From assembly GCA_028712885.1 (NCBI GenBank), contig JAQTPK010000009.1:16573-80572 (forward strand): a stretch of 64,000 bases of DNA, in the 5' to 3' direction. The position numbers and the translations under genes are program-made. This document shows, piece by piece, positions 18,016 through 26,498 of this stretch. Origin of the DNA: Syntrophales bacterium (GTDB lineage: Bacteria; Desulfobacterota; Syntrophia; Syntrophales; UBA4778). A model generated the notes under the pieces. It did no database searches. It was given only the letters and a program-made list of their open reading frames with translations, and was not told where the DNA came from. Within the stretch, counting starts at the first letter, position 1, and the number at the start of each line of letters is the position of its first letter.

Positions 18016-19452
18016 ATGCGCCCTCACATCTATCCTCGGGTATCGCGCAGCAGGTTTCAGGCAGCGGTGTTTTCTATAATGCTGTCATTCTTTGTTCCGG
18101 TCGCGCTCGTGGCTCCGGTTTTTTCCGAACAGCCCGATCTGCGTACTTCGATCATCAAGGTGGCGAAAGAGAACATCCCGGCGGTGGTCCATGTCGAAGT
18201 TACCCAGAAGACCGAAGTGTCCGGTCCCGCGACCCCGTTCGACACTGACCCGTTCTTCCGGCGTTTTTTCGGAGGGCCGCGGCTGCCGAAAAAATTCCGG
18301 AGGGAAATGGTCGGTCTGGGCAGCGGAGTGATCCTTGACGGGAAGGGGAACATCCTCACCAACAGCCACGTCGTGTCGGGGGCCTCGAAAATCCAGGTCC
18401 TCCTGAGCAGCGGTGAAAGCTATGCCGCCAGGCTGATCGGGACGGACCCCAAGACGGATCTGGCTGTCATTCGGATCACGGCCAAAGGATCGCTCCCCTA
18501 TGTGCGCTTCGGGGATTCGGACAAGGTCGAGGTAGGCGAATGGGTGGTTGCGATCGGGCATCCCCGCGGGCTGGACCAGACGGTCACGCAGGGAATCATC
18601 AGCGCGAAAAACCGGAGGGGAATAGCCGACCCGTCCGGATATCAGGACTTCCTTCAGACTGATGCCGCCATCAATCCCGGAAACAGCGGCGGGCCGCTGC
18701 TGAATCTGAGGGGGGAAGTCATCGGGGTCAATTCGGCGATTGCCTCGGCCTCCGGAGGCTTCGAGGGAATCGGATTCGCCATTCCCAGCAACATGGTTCG
18801 CAACATTGTAAATGCGCTGATTACAAAAGGAAAGGTGGAAAGGGGCTGGCTCGGCGTAAGCGTGCAGGACCTCACACCCGACCTTGCGCGCTCCTTCGGA
18901 CTGGAGAAAGCGAGAGGAGCCCTGATCGCGGAAGTGGTTAAGGGAAGTCCGGCGGAAAAGGCGGGGCTCAAGGAGGGTGATGTCGTCCTCTCCTACAGAG
19001 GGAAAGACGTAATGGACGCGAGCTTTCTCCGAAACGAAGTCGCGGTCACACGGATCGGAAGCGATGCCGAAATCGTCGTCTGGAGAAACGGCCGGAAGAC
19101 GGAATTGGCGGCAAAGATCGGCAGCCTCGAAACGGCGGCCAAGACCCTTGTCGCCTCAGTGAAGGAGAGGCTTGGCGCGGAATTCAGGCCCGCCACGCTG
19201 AAGGAGTCCGAAAAGTACGGCCTGGAGGCCGGCGAAGGAGTCGTGATTGAAAGTTTGTCGCAGAAAAGCCCGCTCAGGGCCGCGGGGATCGAGCCCCGCG
19301 ACCTTATTCTCGGAATCAACGGACAGATAATCGACAGTATGGAAAACTTTGTGAATCTCGTTATGCAGCTTCCACCGAGTCAGAAAGCGCTTTTCCTGGT
19401 GCTGGACCACCGGACCGGCAATACGGGAACAGTGGGGGTAGCCGTAAGATAA
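18016..19452 (+). CDS. degP: DegP/HtrA-type periplasmic serine protease
   Basis: A 478-residue Do-family protease. A signal peptide (about residues 15-40) precedes the trypsin-like domain. The catalytic triad is readable: His in ILTNSHVVSGA, Asp in TDLAVIRI, Ser in INPGNSGGPLLN. Two PDZ domains follow; the first holds GWLGVSVQDLTPDLARSFGL and the second GVVIESLSQKSPLRAAGI. It degrades or refolds damaged envelope proteins. AGGAGGGG lies just before the ATG, and a candidate promoter stands about 105 bases upstream. Three further genes (desulforedoxin-like, phosphomannomutase, pyruvate kinase) follow on the same strand. Confidence 0.95.
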   Translation: MRPHIYPRVSRSRFQAAVFSIMLSFFVPVALVAPVFSEQPDLRTSIIKVAKENIPAVVHVEVTQKTEVSGPATPFDTDPFFRRFFGGPRLPKKFRREMVGLGSGVILDGKGNILTNSHVVSGASKIQVLLSSGESYAARLIGTDPKTDLAVIRITAKGSLPYVRFGDSDKVEVGEWVVAIGHPRGLDQTVTQGIISAKNRRGIADPSGYQDFLQTDAAINPGNSGGPLLNLRGEVIGVNSAIASASGGFEGIGFAIPSNMVRNIVNALITKGKVERGWLGVSVQDLTPDLARSFGLEKARGALIAEVVKGSPAEKAGLKEGDVVLSYRGKDVMDASFLRNEVAVTRIGSDAEIVVWRNGRKTELAAKIGSLETAAKTLVASVKERLGAEFRPATLKESEKYGLEAGEGVVIESLSQKSPLRAAGIEPRDLILGINGQIIDSMENFVNLVMQLPPSQKALFLVLDHRTGNTGTVGVAVR

Positions 19453-19519
19453 AACCCCCGGAGCGGAAATAAGTACCGGCCGGCGGCGGGTCAAGAAACT
19501 AAAAACGGAGGGCTGGAAT

Positions 19520-19708
19520 ATGCTCAACTGTCATGAGATGAAAACCGGGCAGATTTACGTCTGCGAAGAATGCGGAATCGAGCTGCAGGTAGTGAAGAGC
19601 TGCGAAGATCTCGGAAAAACGGAGGAAGAATGCCGATGCGCCGTTCCCGAGGATTCGGCGTGCGTTTTTTCATGCTGCGGAGAGGAGTTGCGGCTGAAAA
19701 AGCAGTGA
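19520..19708 (+). CDS. Desulforedoxin-like small iron/zinc protein
   Basis: 62 residues. MKTGQIYVCEECGIELQVV and the C-terminal CVFSCCGEELRLKKQ match the desulforedoxin / desulforedoxin-domain pattern, CxxC about 30 residues before an adjacent CC pair, which binds Fe(SCys)4. Between them is an extra Cys-containing loop (KSCEDLGKTEEECRCAV) not found in classical desulforedoxin. The protein may be a redox carrier or a zinc-bound variant. GGAGGG lies ahead of the ATG. Seven bases separate it from the next gene. It was read as coding because of the conserved metal-site spacing. Confidence 0.75.
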   Translation: MLNCHEMKTGQIYVCEECGIELQVVKSCEDLGKTEEECRCAVPEDSACVFSCCGEELRLKKQ

Positions 19709-19715
19709 CACGTTC

Positions 19716-21080
19716 ATGGGAATTTTCAAGGCTTACGACATACGGGGACGCTATCCCGACGAACTGGATGAAGAGAAGGCGTTCAGGATCGGCTTCTCTT
19801 TTGTCCGGTTCCTGCGCGCGGAGAAAATCGTGGTGGGCAGAGATATGCGTCTTTCCTCCCCGGCGCTGAGCCGGGCGCTGACGGACGGAGCCAGGACCGC
19901 AGGCGCGCAGGTAACCGATATTGGAATGGTCACGTCTCCCCTGCTGTACTATGCGGTCATCGAGACGGGATCCCCGGGAGGCGCGATGGTGACCGCGTCC
20001 CATCTCCCCGGAGATATGAACGGTTTCAAACTCTGCAGAGAGCTGGCCATACCCCTCAGCCGGGACCACGGGCTGGCCGAAATCGAGGAGATGGCCGGAG
20101 GAGCGGCCGTGAATACGGGGCGCGCCGCCGCCAGGGGGGGATACAAAACCGCGGATCTGCTCGAATCCTATATTGATCGTCTCAGCGGATTCGTCCGGAA
20201 GCCTGCCCCGCTCCGCATGGTCATTGATTCCGGAAACGGGACGGCGGGGCCCGAAATCAGCCGCCTGCTGGAGAGATTTCCCGTCTGGCAGGCGGTCTGC
20301 ATGCATATGGAGCCGGACGGGAGCTTCCCCCACCACGTCGCCAATCCCCTTTTGCCCGAGAATACGAGGGATCTGAGCGAGAAGGTTCGCGCGGAACGCG
20401 CCGATATCGGAATCGCCTTCGACGGCGATGCCGACCGGTGCGGATTCATCGATGAAACAGGACGGAAAGTAAACGAGGACCTGGTTACCGCCCTGATCGC
20501 CGAAGTGTACCTGGCGCGCGAGCCCGGCGCCAAAATCATCTACGACCTCCGCTCCAGCCGCGCGGTGGCCGAAGCCATCGTTAAAATGGGGGGAAAGCCG
20601 GTCCGCACGCGGGTGGGACATTCGTTCATCAAGGAGAAGATGCGGCAGGAGGGGGCGGTCTTTGCCGGAGAGCTTTCGGGGCATTATTACTACCGCGACA
20701 CGGGCTATACGGATAACTCGCTGTTCACCATGATTCAGATGCTCAATCTGCTTGCGACGGGAGGGCCTGCTCTTTCCGAACGCATGGAAGCCCTGCGCCG
20801 GTACAGCTCCACCGGGGAGATTAACCTGCGTTCCGGCCGGCAGGGGGACGTTTTTGCGGCGCTCGAGAAGGCGTACGGACGGTATGAGAGGGATTACCTG
20901 GACGGCCTGACCGTATCCGCAGGCCGGTGGTGGTTCAACCTGAGGGCGTCAAATACGGAACCGGTGGTCCGTCTCAATCTGGAAGCCTCCGACCCGGAAC
21001 TGATGGAAGAGAAGAAAAGAGAGGTCATCGGGCTGATCGTGCAAGCCGATCCCGATGCCGCGGCAGCAGACAGCGGCTGA
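19716..21080 (+). CDS. Phosphomannomutase/phosphoglucomutase
   Basis: A 454-residue alpha-D-phosphohexomutase of the AlgC/ManB type, interconverting hexose 1- and 6-phosphates for surface polysaccharide synthesis. Motifs in order: GIFKAYDIRGRYPDELDEE at the N-terminus; the phosphoserine loop MVTASHLPGDMNGFKL (usually TASHNP, here with Leu); the metal loop FDGDADRCGFIDE; the sugar loop GELSGHYYYRD; and the phosphate loop RASNTEPVVRLNLEA. Gene symbols manB and algC cannot be separated from sequence. It sits between the desulforedoxin-like gene and pyk. Confidence 0.93.
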   Translation: MGIFKAYDIRGRYPDELDEEKAFRIGFSFVRFLRAEKIVVGRDMRLSSPALSRALTDGARTAGAQVTDIGMVTSPLLYYAVIETGSPGGAMVTASHLPGDMNGFKLCRELAIPLSRDHGLAEIEEMAGGAAVNTGRAAARGGYKTADLLESYIDRLSGFVRKPAPLRMVIDSGNGTAGPEISRLLERFPVWQAVCMHMEPDGSFPHHVANPLLPENTRDLSEKVRAERADIGIAFDGDADRCGFIDETGRKVNEDLVTALIAEVYLAREPGAKIIYDLRSSRAVAEAIVKMGGKPVRTRVGHSFIKEKMRQEGAVFAGELSGHYYYRDTGYTDNSLFTMIQMLNLLATGGPALSERMEALRRYSSTGEINLRSGRQGDVFAALEKAYGRYERDYLDGLTVSAGRWWFNLRASNTEPVVRLNLEASDPELMEEKKREVIGLIVQADPDAAAADSG

Positions 21081-21086
21081 ACGGCC

Positions 21087-22529
21087 ATGAAACTTCCGGA
21101 CCATAAATCCAAGATAGTATGCACCATCGGCCCCTCTTCCCGGGGGCCGAACGAGATCAGGGAAATGATCCGGGCCGGCATGAGCGCCGCGCGGCTGAAT
21201 TTCTCGCACGGCTCCCCCGCGGAGCATGCTGAAACCATAAGGATCATCCGGGAGGAGGCCGCCCGGCAGAACAGGCCGGTGCCCGTGCTGGCGGATTTGC
21301 CGGGCCCCAAAATACGGGTAGGAATTCTTTCCGGCGGGCCGATCGAATTGAAGAAAGGCGATGATGTCGTCCTTGCGCCTTCGGGCGCGGCCGGAGCCGG
21401 CGAGATTCCCGTCGATTACGACCGCCTGCACGAGAGCGTTTCCAGGGGAGGGACCATATTCCTGGACGACGGCCGGATACGTCTCCGTGTCCTGGATTCA
21501 GCGGCCCCCCGTGTATTTTGCAGGGTGGTCGAAGGTGGTCTTCTCCAGTCGCGCAAGGGAATGAACATTCCCGGCTCCAGGCTGATGCCCGCGGCGGTTA
21601 CGGAAAGGGATTTCCAGCTCATCGATTTCGCGCTGGATGCGGGGCTGAGCATATTCTGCGTGTCTTTTGTGAGCCGTTCGGACGACATCGTCCGGGTGAG
21701 AGAGTATGCGCGCAAGCGCGGCGGCAGAGTCTTTGTGATCGCCAAAATTGAGAGGGGGGAAGCCGTCAGGAACATGCGCGAGATTCTGGACGCGGCGGAC
21801 GGGATCATGGTCGCCCGCGGGGATCTCGGGATGGAGATACCGATCGAGGATGTTCCTCTTGTCCAGAAGGAACTGATATTCGAGGCAAATCTTCGCGGCA
21901 AACCGGTCATCACGGCCACCCAGATGCTCGAATCCATGACCTCCAGCATCAGGCCGACGCGGGCGGAAGTAACGGACGTGGCGAACGCGATCCTCGATGG
22001 GACCGATGCGGTCATGTTGTCGGAGGAAACAGCCGTCGGCAGGCATCCCGTGGAGGCGGTCCGCATAATGTCCAGAATCGCGAGAAAGGCGGAGCGGCGG
22101 CGGAAAGACGTTCCGGCCCTGGAAGATATTGTGAGACGCGGCCTTGAAAAGAGAAAGAGAGCCGCTGTCGGCGAAGCAATTTCCCTCAGCATCATGCAGG
22201 CGATCCGGATCCTGAGGGTTAATTACGTCCTGGCGCCGACGCATACTGGAAGCACGCCGAGAAGGATCTCGCGATTCAAGCCGGACTGCTGGATACTTTC
22301 TTTTTGCGCGGACGAAAGGATACGCCTTTTTCTCTCGCTCACATGCGGAGTTTTTCCGTTCCCGCCGCCATCCGGCGAGACCGACGCCGGGGCAAGCCAT
22401 GAAGAGATGGCAGTTTTTCTGAAGAACGAGGGACTGGCCGGGCGGGGGGACAGGGTTGTGCTTGCCCGGATGACGGCGCCGGGAGTTCCGGGAGGGCTGG
22501 ACTCCATGGGCATTATCACACTGGTTTGA
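21087..22529 (+). CDS. pyk: Pyruvate kinase
   Basis: Catalyses phosphoenolpyruvate + ADP to pyruvate + ATP. The 480 residues contain KIVCTIGPSSR at the N-terminus, ARLNFSHGSPAEHAETI, the signature IFVIAKIER-type block (VFVIAKIERGEAVRNM), MVARGDLGMEIPIEDVP, and TATQMLESMTSSIRPTRAEV. The C-terminal allosteric domain is present. It begins 6 bases after the mutase gene. Pyruvate is the likely substrate of the ferredoxin oxidoreductase encoded at the right end of the window, though the genes are not linked. Confidence 0.97.
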   Translation: MKLPDHKSKIVCTIGPSSRGPNEIREMIRAGMSAARLNFSHGSPAEHAETIRIIREEAARQNRPVPVLADLPGPKIRVGILSGGPIELKKGDDVVLAPSGAAGAGEIPVDYDRLHESVSRGGTIFLDDGRIRLRVLDSAAPRVFCRVVEGGLLQSRKGMNIPGSRLMPAAVTERDFQLIDFALDAGLSIFCVSFVSRSDDIVRVREYARKRGGRVFVIAKIERGEAVRNMREILDAADGIMVARGDLGMEIPIEDVPLVQKELIFEANLRGKPVITATQMLESMTSSIRPTRAEVTDVANAILDGTDAVMLSEETAVGRHPVEAVRIMSRIARKAERRRKDVPALEDIVRRGLEKRKRAAVGEAISLSIMQAIRILRVNYVLAPTHTGSTPRRISRFKPDCWILSFCADERIRLFLSLTCGVFPFPPPSGETDAGASHEEMAVFLKNEGLAGRGDRVVLARMTAPGVPGGLDSMGIITLV

Positions 22530-22664
22530 TCATCCCTGCGCCTATTCTTATTTTGGATATTTAGAAGCTCCGCATCGGGCTTTCTCCGATTGTCCGGCGC
22601 CGCCTTTAATACAATAAGAAAAGGTAAGTTTATTTCAAATCCGGCTTGAAAAGAGAGGTCGAAT

Positions 22665-22826
22665 ATGGAGATAGGCACAAGCAGGGGCCAGGCGGAAACG
22701 GCGGCCATTATTCAGGCTGTCCTCAGGTATTTCGATGGGGAACAGCACGCGGATGCCGCATCGCCGGAGGCCTCCATTCTCGATGCGTTCAGGGTCTATT
22801 TCAAAGAAAAGATGGATGGGACCTGA
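22665..22826 (+). CDS. Small hypothetical protein (53 residues)
   Basis: A short frame beginning MEIGTSRGQAETAAIIQAVL and ending YFKEKMDGT. GAGAGG lies about 7 bases before the ATG. It is a plausible amphipathic helical peptide with no Cys and no membrane segment. It ends 22 bases before the first Slp lipoprotein start. No family is recognised. Coding status rests on the ribosome site and codon pattern only. Confidence 0.5.
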   Translation: MEIGTSRGQAETAAIIQAVLRYFDGEQHADAASPEASILDAFRVYFKEKMDGT

Positions 22827-22848
22827 AATATTGGATAGACCGGGGAAA

Positions 22849-23337
22849 ATGATGCAGAGGATTTCGGCAGCGGTTCTCGCTTTTATCCTGCTTGCGGGCT
22901 GTGCTTCCGTCATTTCCGAAAATGTACTCCGTGAGGCGGATCAATCCGTTTCTTTCAGGGATGTTTTACGTGATCCGGAAAGATACCGGGGAAGGATAGT
23001 CGTTCTGGGAGGGTCCATTATTAAAAGCATTCCGAAAAAGAATGAAACATGGATAGAAGTTCTGCAGCAGCCGCTCGGCGGCAGGCTGAAGCCGAAGAAT
23101 ACCGATATTTCGGAGGGAAGATTCATTATCAAGTACCGGAATTATCTGGATCCCGGCGTTTACCGGCAGGGGCGCCGAATCACCGCTGCCGGCGAAGTAG
23201 CAGGCCGGGAAGTCCTTCCGTTGGGAGAGATGCAGTATTCTTACCCTGTTCTCATTAACCGGGAAACGCATCTTTGGGAGGAGGAACCGGCATACTCATC
23301 TCCTCAGTTTATGTTTGGCATCGGTATCGGCATTTAA
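22849..23337 (+). CDS. Slp-family outer membrane lipoprotein (copy 1)
   Basis: A 162-residue lipoprotein with a signal and lipobox (AFILLAGC, Cys at about residue 18). The body has the Slp-type pattern VSFRDVLRDPERYRGRIVVLGG, then RFIIKYRNYLDPGVYRQGRRIT and a C-terminal YPVLI. Slp proteins are starvation- or stationary-phase-induced outer-membrane lipoproteins in enterobacteria. Their molecular role is unclear. A paralogue follows after 48 bases. The ATG at 22849 (or the next codon) puts the signal at the N-terminus. Confidence 0.85.
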   Translation: MMQRISAAVLAFILLAGCASVISENVLREADQSVSFRDVLRDPERYRGRIVVLGGSIIKSIPKKNETWIEVLQQPLGGRLKPKNTDISEGRFIIKYRNYLDPGVYRQGRRITAAGEVAGREVLPLGEMQYSYPVLINRETHLWEEEPAYSSPQFMFGIGIGI

Positions 23338-23385
23338 TGCGGGGAGTCCGGAGTTAAGATAATTACCGAATCGAAGGCGAAAGCA

Positions 23386-23916
23386 ATGCGCCGCAATAGA
23401 ATTTTTTTGATGCTTATTTGCGCCACATTCCTATGTTCATGTGCGCCGTTTTCGCGGGAGATCATCAGGCAGTCGGATGAGGTCCTGACGGTCCGGGACG
23501 TTCAGCAATCCCCCGAAAAATACGCCGGTCGAATGGTTCTCTGGGGGGGGAGCATACTGGAGACCATCAATCAGAAAAGTGAAACCGTTTTGAGAATTCT
23601 TAAATTCGATCTGGATATGCAAAAAAAGCCGGCCAGGTCCGACAAGCCCGAAGGCCGGTTTGAAATAAGGTATCCGGGTTTTCTCGATCCGGCCATTTAC
23701 GAATCAGGACGCCTTGTGACAGTGGCCGGAAAAATAGAGGGGATAAGCACTGCCCTGCTCGGGGAAATCAAATACGGTTATCCGGTCGTGCGCGCAGTCG
23801 AGATCAGATTGTGGGAGAAAATTGATCCGGCCCGGATCCCCCCGTATTGGTATGATCCATTCTGGGGTCCCCGCCCGTACTGGGACAGGTATCCTTATCA
23901 CCCCTTTTATTGGTAA
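23386..23916 (+). CDS. Slp-family outer membrane lipoprotein (copy 2)
   Basis: 176 residues. A signal with CSCAPF lipobox-like Cys residues near residue 18-20 precedes VLTVRDVQQSPEKYAGRMVLWGG, RFEIRYPGFLDPAIYESGRLVT and YGYPVV. These match the first copy block by block, so the two genes arose by tandem duplication. The C-terminus differs: it is rich in Pro, Tyr and Trp (PPYWYDPFWGPRPYWDRY), perhaps a surface-exposed tail. The function is unknown beyond the family name. Confidence 0.85.
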   Translation: MRRNRIFLMLICATFLCSCAPFSREIIRQSDEVLTVRDVQQSPEKYAGRMVLWGGSILETINQKSETVLRILKFDLDMQKKPARSDKPEGRFEIRYPGFLDPAIYESGRLVTVAGKIEGISTALLGEIKYGYPVVRAVEIRLWEKIDPARIPPYWYDPFWGPRPYWDRYPYHPFYW

Positions 23917-24008
23917 ATAGTAAATAGTGAAGAGTGAAGAGAATGGATTACGTGCAACGGGAATTCTCTGCACGGAGCATCGGCTTTTTGCTTTTCCCTT
24001 TCACTTTT
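23913..24008. repeat. Period-7 degenerate repeat (TAAATAG / CTTTTCC type)
   Basis: The left part reads TAAATAG, TAAATAG, TGAAGAG, TGAAGAG right after the Slp stop. The right part reads CTTTTTG, CTTTTCC, CTTTCAC, TTTTTAA and runs into the last codons of the leftward zinc ribbon gene. The two parts are roughly complementary. Confidence 0.75.
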
Positions 24009-24279
24009 TAAAAAGGTCTTCGAGTTTTTTCCTGGCGTCCGAGCCTGGTTTTTCGCCGGCGGGGGATGAATCCCGGAAGCGGAAGAAGTCGCAGAAGTTC
24101 GATTTTTCCTTATCTGCAACCCTTTCCGCCTGCGGCTCGCGGCAGTTGTTGGAGAAGCCTTGCGCGAAGAACACGCAATTCAGGCAGCAGCGCAGGTCTC
24201 TCCCGCAGGCGGGACAAGCGTCCCGTCGGCCGGTGAAAAGATCCGTAATTTCCTTCCGGCAGGCATGGCAGACTTTCAT
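24001..24279 (-). CDS. Small Cys-rich zinc-binding protein
   Basis: 92 residues: MKVCHACRKEITDLFTGRRD, then CPACGRDLRCCLNC, then NNCREP and FCDFF. The spacing of Cys pairs suggests one or two zinc sites. The C-terminus is charged and ends LEDLFKK, where the final codons overlap a 7-base-period repeat. Similar short proteins are common in Desulfobacterota but have no assigned role. It converges with the Slp gene; no partner lies behind it. Confidence 0.75.
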   Translation of the reverse strand: MKVCHACRKEITDLFTGRRDACPACGRDLRCCLNCVFFAQGFSNNCREPQAERVADKEKSNFCDFFRFRDSSPAGEKPGSDARKKLEDLFKK

Positions 24280-24778
24280 TCCCGCAGACTATTCCAGGAT
24301 GCGTCCTCTTGCAAGCGTAAACGGGGGCAAGGCATCAGGAGGAGAAAGTAGAATATCTGTATGCCAATACCGCCTTCCCTCAGCTGGACGGAGGATGATA
24401 CGCAACGGTAACATTCCTTCCGTTCCGGCGCATCCCTGCGGCCTGCATGCGAAGCGCATCCTGATCCCCCCGGACCTGAAAATTAATCCCTTGCGCATCA
24501 GAAAAAGGTTGATTCTCTCTTGAGAATAGAGAAGACTATTGTTAAATATGATGTCTCCGTTCCGGAAACCCGGGACTTCCGGGGGAAGGGGATTTTCCTT
24601 ACCACTGGTTCCTGAAGCACCCTTGCTGCAACGTGTTCACGTTCAAGCTCTGCAGCCGATTTCTGAAGTAAATCTGTTCAGGCATGTCGAATCGCGCGCT
24701 CTTCGTTCCAGAAATGCGCGAGAGCAATGCCGTTCCGGACGCGAGAAAATAGAACAGAAATATTCAAGGAGCAGATTT
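24280..24778. other. 499-base gap without a recognised gene
   Basis: Open frames exist on both strands, but none has family signature, ribosome site or sensible codon pattern. The stretch just upstream of the NarL-type regulator (24539-24778) is open in its frame. Translated, it looks like random Arg/Ser-rich sequence, so it probably contains the regulator promoter. No repeat of the period-7 type is seen. Confidence 0.6.
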
Positions 24779-25435
24779 ATGGGAATCAGGATACTTTTAG
24801 CCGATGACCACAGGATCGTTCGAGACGGGCTTCGGACACTGCTGGAAAAGCAGGCCGATATGGAAGTCGTAGCTGAGGCTGAAGACGGACGCACCACGGT
24901 GAATCTTGCCAGAAAGCTTCAGCCGGATGTGGTTATTATGGACATAACCATGCCGGACCTGAACGGTATTGACGCCACCAGAAAGATCGTGAGCGAGCTT
25001 CCAATGACTAAAGTGATAGCGCTGTCCATGCATTCCGACCGGCGTTTCGTCTCGGGTTCTCTGGAAGCAGGCGCTTCCGGATACCTGATGAAGGACTGTG
25101 CGTTCGAGGAGCTTACCAGCGCCATCCGATCCGTCATATCTTCCAATCGCACCTATCTCAGCCCCAAAGTCGCCGATATCGTGGTTAAGAATTATGTGAA
25201 TAAATTCTCGAGAACGCGGACGCCTTCGCCGCCTACGCTGACGAACAGGGAAAGGGAAATGCTGCAATTGCTGGCGGAAGGCAAGACGACGAAAGAGATT
25301 GCGTCCGGATTGCACGTCAGCATCAAGACGGTCGAAACGCACCGTCGCAATATCATGTCGAAGCTCAACAGCCACAGCATCGCGGACCTTATCAAGTACG
25401 CCCTTCGCGAGGGGCTCATTTCACTGGAGACCTGA
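24779..25435 (+). CDS. NarL/FixJ-family response regulator
   Basis: 218 residues. The receiver domain starts MGIRILLADDHRIVRDGL with acidic pair DD; the phosphoacceptor Asp is in VVIMDITMPDLNG (about residue 55); and Lys lies in YLMKDCAFEEL. A linker leads to a LuxR-type helix-turn-helix (LTNREREMLQLLAEGKTTKEIA, helices followed by VSIKTVETHRRNIM). No sensor kinase gene lies next to it, so it is an orphan in this window. The start is set by AAGGAG upstream and by the usual N-terminal beta strand. Confidence 0.93.
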   Translation: MGIRILLADDHRIVRDGLRTLLEKQADMEVVAEAEDGRTTVNLARKLQPDVVIMDITMPDLNGIDATRKIVSELPMTKVIALSMHSDRRFVSGSLEAGASGYLMKDCAFEELTSAIRSVISSNRTYLSPKVADIVVKNYVNKFSRTRTPSPPTLTNREREMLQLLAEGKTTKEIASGLHVSIKTVETHRRNIMSKLNSHSIADLIKYALREGLISLET

Positions 25436-25454
25436 TTCCATCCATCGGTATGCC

Positions 25455-25497
25455 GGCGGAATAACGCGTTCCGGATCCGGAGCGCGTTATTCCCGCC
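25455..25497. repeat. Long perfect-looking hairpin downstream of the NarL regulator
   Basis: The arms GGCGG-AATAACGCG and CGCGTTATT-CCCGCC surround a self-complementary centre TCCGGATCCGGA. Nearly every base of the 43 pairs. On the + strand it is followed by A residues, not T, so it is not a standard terminator for the regulator gene. Confidence 0.6.
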
Positions 25498-25681
25498 AAA
25501 AAAGAAAAAAATCCCGGCCCCATTCGAAGTATTCCCGTGAGACGGCCGCTTCCGCCTGCATGTCTCATATCAAATGCTGTTGATGATTTTTCTGTAGATA
25601 AGTACTCCGGATAGATGAGGACCGATCTGTTGCTGAAAACCTGGATATGAGTTGTTCCATCACTTTGCCGGGAGGGGTAAC

Positions 25682-26422
25682 ATGAAAATCGAACAGTCGG
25701 AAGCCGGCCGGCTGAATCGCCGGCAGTTTATCATCGGGGCCGGCGCGGCAGCAATGCTTATTGCCGCCCGGTTCAGCATGCCTCAATCCCTCCTGCATGC
25801 GGGATCGTCCGCCGGACCGATACCGTTTCCTCCGCTGCCGTATGCGGAAGATGCGCTGGCCCCCTGCATATCGTCAAGAACCATGAACTTTCATTACGGG
25901 AAACATCATCGCGGTTACGTAGAAAAAACCAATGACATGATCCGGAATACCCGGCTCCAGGGACTTTCCCTCGAGGAGATCATGAAGAGAACCGCCGGAG
26001 TTCCGGACCGGTCCGCGATTTTCAACAACGCGGCTCAGTCCTGGAACCATATTTTCTTCTGGAACAGCATGAAACCGGGCGGAGGCGGGGCGCCCGGCGG
26101 GGAATTGAAAAAGGAAGTGGAATCCTCGTTCGGCGGCATGGAAAATTTTCGCCGCGCTTTCGCAGAGTCGGCCGCGAGCCGGTTCGGGAGCGGATACGCA
26201 TGGCTTGTCTCCGACAGTGGAGTTCTCAAAATCGAGAGCACCCCCAATGCGGGAAACCCGCTGACGGAGGGAAGAGTTCCGCTGCTGAATCTGGATGTGT
26301 GGGAGCACGCCTACTATCTTGATTATCAGAACCGCCGGCAGGATTACATATCCGCATTTCTCGACCATCTGGCAAACTGGGACTTCGCCGCCCGCAATCT
26401 GTCGTCGGCGGGGCGAAAGTGA
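25682..26422 (+). CDS. sodB: Tat-exported Fe/Mn superoxide dismutase
   Basis: Dismutates superoxide. The N-terminus has a twin-arginine signal (NRRQFIIGAGAAAML, about residues 13-27), unusual for the mostly cytosolic Fe/Mn SODs. Metal ligands are visible in NFHYGKHHRGYV, SWNHIFFWNSM and LDVWEHAYYLDYQNRRQDY. The chain of 246 residues is longer than the usual 195-210 because of the signal. The ATG at 25682 follows GGGAGGGG. Export through Tat suggests a folded, metal-loaded enzyme protecting the periplasm. It begins an apparent stress cluster with a hydrolase and a peroxiredoxin. Confidence 0.92.
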   Translation: MKIEQSEAGRLNRRQFIIGAGAAAMLIAARFSMPQSLLHAGSSAGPIPFPPLPYAEDALAPCISSRTMNFHYGKHHRGYVEKTNDMIRNTRLQGLSLEEIMKRTAGVPDRSAIFNNAAQSWNHIFFWNSMKPGGGGAPGGELKKEVESSFGGMENFRRAFAESAASRFGSGYAWLVSDSGVLKIESTPNAGNPLTEGRVPLLNLDVWEHAYYLDYQNRRQDYISAFLDHLANWDFAARNLSSAGRK

Positions 26423-26498
26423 CGGTTTATCGCGAAGAGCGGGGTCATGTTTCTCTGTGTCTTGAGAGGATCCGAATAATGCGCGAGGGAGGAGGAAC

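Noticed and set aside
24539..24778. N-terminal extension of the NarL-type regulator
   Set aside because: The added 80 residues are not family-like; AAGGAG and the receiver start at 24779 are better.
25455..25497. Intrinsic terminator for the NarL-type regulator
   Set aside because: The hairpin is strong but has A, not T, after it on the coding strand.
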